Assembly (NCBI GenBank): GCA_028284775.1
Contig: JANQRB010000057.1
Span: forward strand, 1-36,840
DNA length: 36,840 bases
Source: Candidatus Kapaibacterium sp.
GTDB taxonomy: Bacteria; Bacteroidota; Ignavibacteria; Kapaibacteriales; UBA7675
Reading direction: 5' to 3'
Below the pieces are notes generated by a model. The model made no database searches. It was not told the origin of the DNA and was given only the letters and a program-made list of their open reading frames with translations. Positions 33,777-36,840 of this stretch are shown in pieces (the first letter of the stretch is position 1; each line of letters begins with the position of its first letter). Position numbers and translations under genes: made by a program.

Positions 33777-34650
33777 GCACAGGAGCCAAAGGACTGCCCG
33801 ATCCTTTCAGCGTCTGTTGGCATTCTTGCTGCAAACGCGCCGGCGCTACATGTCGGCTGCGATGATCGCCGGACTGGCTTTTGCCAATCTGTTTTATTTC
33901 CAGCTCTATTCCGTCTCGATATCCGAAACGAGCAATGCGAAGATGGACTCAACTGCAATCAGCGATCAAAAATCTGAAGGGCAAAGCCCCGAGGCAGCGA
34001 GCGGTCCGTCAATCGGAGACGGCGATTCGCTTCGTGGATTCGGCAGCCGGCAAGTCTCTGACAGCGCTCTGTTAAGTATAGCCCGGAGGGCGGATCGTCT
34101 TGTGGCTGCGATAGATAGTTCGGAGCGTCGGGCAGAGATCGACTCGCTCTTGCAGGTACACGGCACGGGGGACGCAAGAGTCTGGCGCTGGATCCTCTCG
34201 CTGGCAGTCCTGGGCGTTATCATTGTCGGTTTGTGGGAAGTTAGGAAGTATACCGCCAATGATGAGGAAGTCGAGCAGGATCGCGATCCGGATGAGCTGC
34301 GCGAGCATTTCACGACGTACCAGCACATTCTGATGGAGTTCGACAATCCCCGCCAGTTAAAACGCCTGTCGAATAAAATCAGATTGCAGTATCGTCTGTT
34401 AAAAAACGATTCCCGGCTCAGCAAAGCGGGTGAGTTATCGCTTTTCTTTCAATTGATGCTGGCGCTTGAGCACAATCGGGCCATATTGCTGCTAGAATAC
34501 AAAGAATTTGACGAAAAGCTGCGAAAGGAATGGACAAAGCTTTCTGACGGCGATTTTAACAACGAGTATCAGCGTCCCTTGCTCACCAGTCCTGATGGGA
34601 CCGCGCTGATCCGAAAACTCTATGAATTGAACAGGCACAGCCTGGTATAA
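33760..34650 (+). CDS. Two-helix membrane protein carrying the KAP C-terminal segment
   Basis: Encodes up to 296 residues. The frame opens with TTG at 33760, overlapping the KAP gene by 17 bases, and a GGAG lies 8 bases before it, so translation is probably coupled. ATG at 33850 is an alternative start. A basic N-terminus (RSFQRLLAFLLQTRRR) leads to helix 1 (about 33-54), an acidic Ser-rich loop (55-140), helix 2 (about 142-161, WRWILSLAVLGVIIVGLWEV), then a cytoplasmic domain with DNPRQLKRLSNKIRLQYRLL (195-214). That motif matches the 'NPR.iKRf.N..RL' helix that ends KAP NTPase domains. I infer that this gene supplies the C-terminal part of a split KAP NTPase. The two frames differ by +1, so frameshifting or a mutation that split one gene is also possible. 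Confidence 0.8.
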   Translation: MSHRSEHRSQRTARSFQRLLAFLLQTRRRYMSAAMIAGLAFANLFYFQLYSVSISETSNAKMDSTAISDQKSEGQSPEAASGPSIGDGDSLRGFGSRQVSDSALLSIARRADRLVAAIDSSERRAEIDSLLQVHGTGDARVWRWILSLAVLGVIIVGLWEVRKYTANDEEVEQDRDPDELREHFTTYQHILMEFDNPRQLKRLSNKIRLQYRLLKNDSRLSKAGELSLFFQLMLALEHNRAILLLEYKEFDEKLRKEWTKLSDGDFNNEYQRPLLTSPDGTALIRKLYELNRHSLV

Positions 34651-34756
34651 ACATGCAACGACACCGACCCTCTCTCGATTGACCTGAGCCGAATTATTGC
34701 GATATTTGCCCTGACAGGGACAGTTCGTATCCATTCCAGGACCAAATGGAACCGGC

Positions 34757-36840
34757 ATGCGGGAACATTTGCCTTTCGCCAGATGGACTATCGACGAAGG
34801 ATTGTCGCAGAATTCGGTCAATGCGATTGTACAGGATGCGCGCGGCTGCATCTGGATCGGCACGCAGGACGGTCTGAACCGCTTCGACGGCCTCAACTTC
34901 CGCATCTTCCGACATGATCTCGACAATGCCGAAAGTCTCAGCTCGAATTATGTTAATTGCATGCTGATCGATGCGGAAGCCCGGCTCTGGGTCGGCTGCA
35001 AAAACGGTCTGAACCGCTACGACAGCGCGCGCGAATCTTTTGACTTCTGTGAACTCCATGGTAGGCAGGAATACGAAGGGCAGGACAAGGATATTCAGAC
35101 TTTGTGCGAATATCCGGCCGGAATCCTGTGGATTGGCAGCCGGGCGGGCCTCACGCGCCTCGACCTGGATTCCGGCCGCAGTCATTTGTTCCGGCAATCC
35201 GCCACAAAAAATGGCTCGCTGCGACACAATCGCATCAATGCTCTCTATCCGGCCGGCAAGGGCCGTTTGCTGCTGGGGACGGAGCTGGGCCTGTTTCTCT
35301 TTGACAGCGCCTCCGAGAATTTTCGCAGCCTGGACTACATACCCGAGGATCGCAGGACGAATATTGACGAGACCTGGGTATCCTGCTTTTGCCGGCGCGA
35401 TGCTGAATCGGTCTGGATGGGTACGCACTATTCTCTCTACTGCATCGAGCTGCCCGAACTCCATGTCAGACGCTCGCCGCTGGAGTTGACGCCGCCGGCA
35501 TATAAACTGTCGCGGGCTATGACGGCCCTTGTTCAGGATCGGGAGGCCCGTCTGTGGATTGCCAGCTCGGACGGCCTGCATTGCTACGACGAATCCTCCG
35601 GGCGCCTGGACTCCTATCTGCATGATCCGGATAATCCAGCCAGCGTGGCGCATAAGATCGTGATGGGGCTGTGCTATGACGCCGCCGGTTCGCTCTGGCT
35701 GGCGACACGCGCCGGACTTAACATGCTCAACCGCAGCGCGCGCAAATTTGATCGTCTGCGACATCTGCCCGGCAAGGCGCGTAGTCTGAGTGATGACTAT
35801 ATCACGGACCTCAAGGAAGATGCCGCCGGTAACATCTGGGTGGCGACGAAGGATGGCGTTAACCTCTTCGACCGTACGCGGCGGCAATTCCGTCTTTGCG
35901 GCGCTTCCGGCAGGGGCGAACCGGCGCTGAGTGACCAGTATGTCGTCTGTCTTGCGCCCGATATCGACGGCGGAATATGGATCGGCACACTAGGCGGCTT
36001 AAACCGCTATGATCCCTCAAGCGGCGACATCGAATACTACGTCGCGGAGAAAGAAGGGCTGCTCGACCCGCGTTATCCGAGCTCGCGCGCCATCGCCAGC
36101 CTGATGGTGACGGCTGACGGTACGCTCTTTGTCGGGACCAGTGGCAATGGCTTCAACGTCTACGACCGCGCTCGCAGGCGATTCAGTCTAATTCGATCCG
36201 GCGGTCCCGGTGACGACGGGCTGAGCGATAATGTCGTCTATGCCATGTGTGAAGCTCGCGACGACCGCATCTGGGTCGGGACCGGCAATGGCTTAAACAT
36301 CTACGACCGTGAGAGCGGATCAGTCGGCCCGCTTGAACCTTCTTCCGCCTGGGCCGCTCAGCTTCAGCGCAGCGCGATCTATGACTTACACGAAGACGGG
36401 GCGGGGCGGCTGTGGGTCGGCAGCGACAGCGGCTTGTATCTCCTGCCGGATCCCGCCGATCGCAACAGCGCTGTCAGACGTTTTTCGGAGCGCGACGGCC
36501 TGCCGAACAATGTGATTTACGGAATCGAGGAAGACGAGGAGTCATTCCTGTGGCTCGCCTCGAACAAAGGCTTGACGCGCTTCCGCTGCCTCGATGACAC
36601 GATCGACATCCGTAACTACGACGTCGTCGACGGTTTGCAGGGCAATGAGTTTAATGTCAATGCCCATGATCGCTGTCGCGATGGAACGCTGCTCTTCGGC
36701 GGACAGGGCGGATTTAACATGTTCCATCCCGGCCAGCTTGTCGACAACGACTACCGTCCCCCGCTGATGTTCACTGACATCAAAGTCTTTAACAAGTCCG
36801 TCCCCATCAAAAATTGTAATGGGGCCGGCCGCGGTTTCAG
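34757..36840 (+). CDS. Two-component-type double-propeller sensor, 3' end outside the window
   Basis: At least 694 codons are present, open to the window edge. Fourteen propeller units can be counted (IWIGTQDGLNRFD, LWVGCKNGLNRYD, LWIGSRAGLTRLD ... LWLASNKGLTRFR, LLFGGQGGFNMFH), that is, two seven-bladed propellers of the 'two-component regulator propeller' type. PPLMFTDIKVFNKSVPI then begins a Y_Y_Y domain. In the family a membrane helix and a histidine kinase, or an AraC-like or GGDEF output, follow; here that lies beyond the window. The sensor part normally faces the periplasm, but ATG 34757 gives no signal peptide: the first residues MREHLPFARWTIDEGLSQNS are already the start of blade one. 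A hydrophobic stretch (LSRIIAIFALTGTV, 34684-34725) is encoded just upstream in another frame. It lies 106 bases after the KAP genes on the same strand and may share their operon. Confidence 0.9.
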   Translation, partial: MREHLPFARWTIDEGLSQNSVNAIVQDARGCIWIGTQDGLNRFDGLNFRIFRHDLDNAESLSSNYVNCMLIDAEARLWVGCKNGLNRYDSARESFDFCELHGRQEYEGQDKDIQTLCEYPAGILWIGSRAGLTRLDLDSGRSHLFRQSATKNGSLRHNRINALYPAGKGRLLLGTELGLFLFDSASENFRSLDYIPEDRRTNIDETWVSCFCRRDAESVWMGTHYSLYCIELPELHVRRSPLELTPPAYKLSRAMTALVQDREARLWIASSDGLHCYDESSGRLDSYLHDPDNPASVAHKIVMGLCYDAAGSLWLATRAGLNMLNRSARKFDRLRHLPGKARSLSDDYITDLKEDAAGNIWVATKDGVNLFDRTRRQFRLCGASGRGEPALSDQYVVCLAPDIDGGIWIGTLGGLNRYDPSSGDIEYYVAEKEGLLDPRYPSSRAIASLMVTADGTLFVGTSGNGFNVYDRARRRFSLIRSGGPGDDGLSDNVVYAMCEARDDRIWVGTGNGLNIYDRESGSVGPLEPSSAWAAQLQRSAIYDLHEDGAGRLWVGSDSGLYLLPDPADRNSAVRRFSERDGLPNNVIYGIEEDEESFLWLASNKGLTRFRCLDDTIDIRNYDVVDGLQGNEFNVNAHDRCRDGTLLFGGQGGFNMFHPGQLVDNDYRPPLMFTDIKVFNKSVPIKNCNGAGRGF

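Noticed and set aside
34694..35887. A 397-codon open frame on the minus strand
   Set aside because: It is antisense to the propeller sensor, whose plus-strand frame shows regular propeller blade motifs throughout. The minus frame has no recognisable domain.

Overview
The window most resembles a member of the Bacteroidota/FCB group, possibly a GC-moderate lineage such as Ignavibacteria, Kapabacteria or Rhodothermia; the lineage cannot be fixed from this sequence alone. The reasons are five secreted proteins ending in type IX secretion (T9SS)-like C-terminal sorting domains, a TonB-dependent receptor with a carboxypeptidase-regulatory-like N-terminus, a two-component-type double-propeller sensor, a tricorn protease homologue, and promoters of the Bacteroidota form (TTTG, about 20 bp, TAnnTTTG-like). 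Several genes also have strong Shine-Dalgarno sites, which is not typical of core Bacteroidetes.

Layout. Positions 1-5000: an AT-richer start without a convincing gene, a small secreted protein, a soluble TPR-histidine kinase and, convergent to it, a helical-repeat protein. Positions 5050-7275: a secreted protein with an Omp28/thioredoxin-like CxxC start and a T9SS tail. Positions 7596-10645: two short operons on the minus strand (outer-membrane barrel plus small membrane protein; six-helix membrane protein plus winged-helix repressor), each preceded by the same palindrome, so together they look like a small regulon. Positions 11196-14525: a tricorn protease with a perfect Shine-Dalgarno site and a strong terminator. 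Positions 14611-20907: two tandem Asp-box propeller paralogues and one more T9SS cargo. Positions 21233-21835: a CDP-alcohol phosphatidyltransferase-like protein whose catalytic aspartates appear lost. Positions 22190-27766: a small SprB-repeat/T9SS protein and a secreted Rhs/YD-repeat protein with a metallopeptidase (aspzincin-like) tip. Positions 28423-30747: a TonB-dependent receptor.

Positions 30907-36840 hold the most unusual locus. Behind a good Bacteroidota-type promoter lies a membrane KAP-family P-loop NTPase fused to an extracytoplasmic Asp-box propeller. Its C-terminal KAP segment appears to be encoded by a separate, overlapping gene starting at TTG. A 14-blade two-component-type propeller sensor follows in the same direction and runs off the end of the window.

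The overall theme is the cell surface: secreted beta-propellers, T9SS cargo, a secreted Rhs metallopeptidase, TonB uptake and sensors. No tRNA, rRNA, CRISPR array, transposase or phage gene was recognised.
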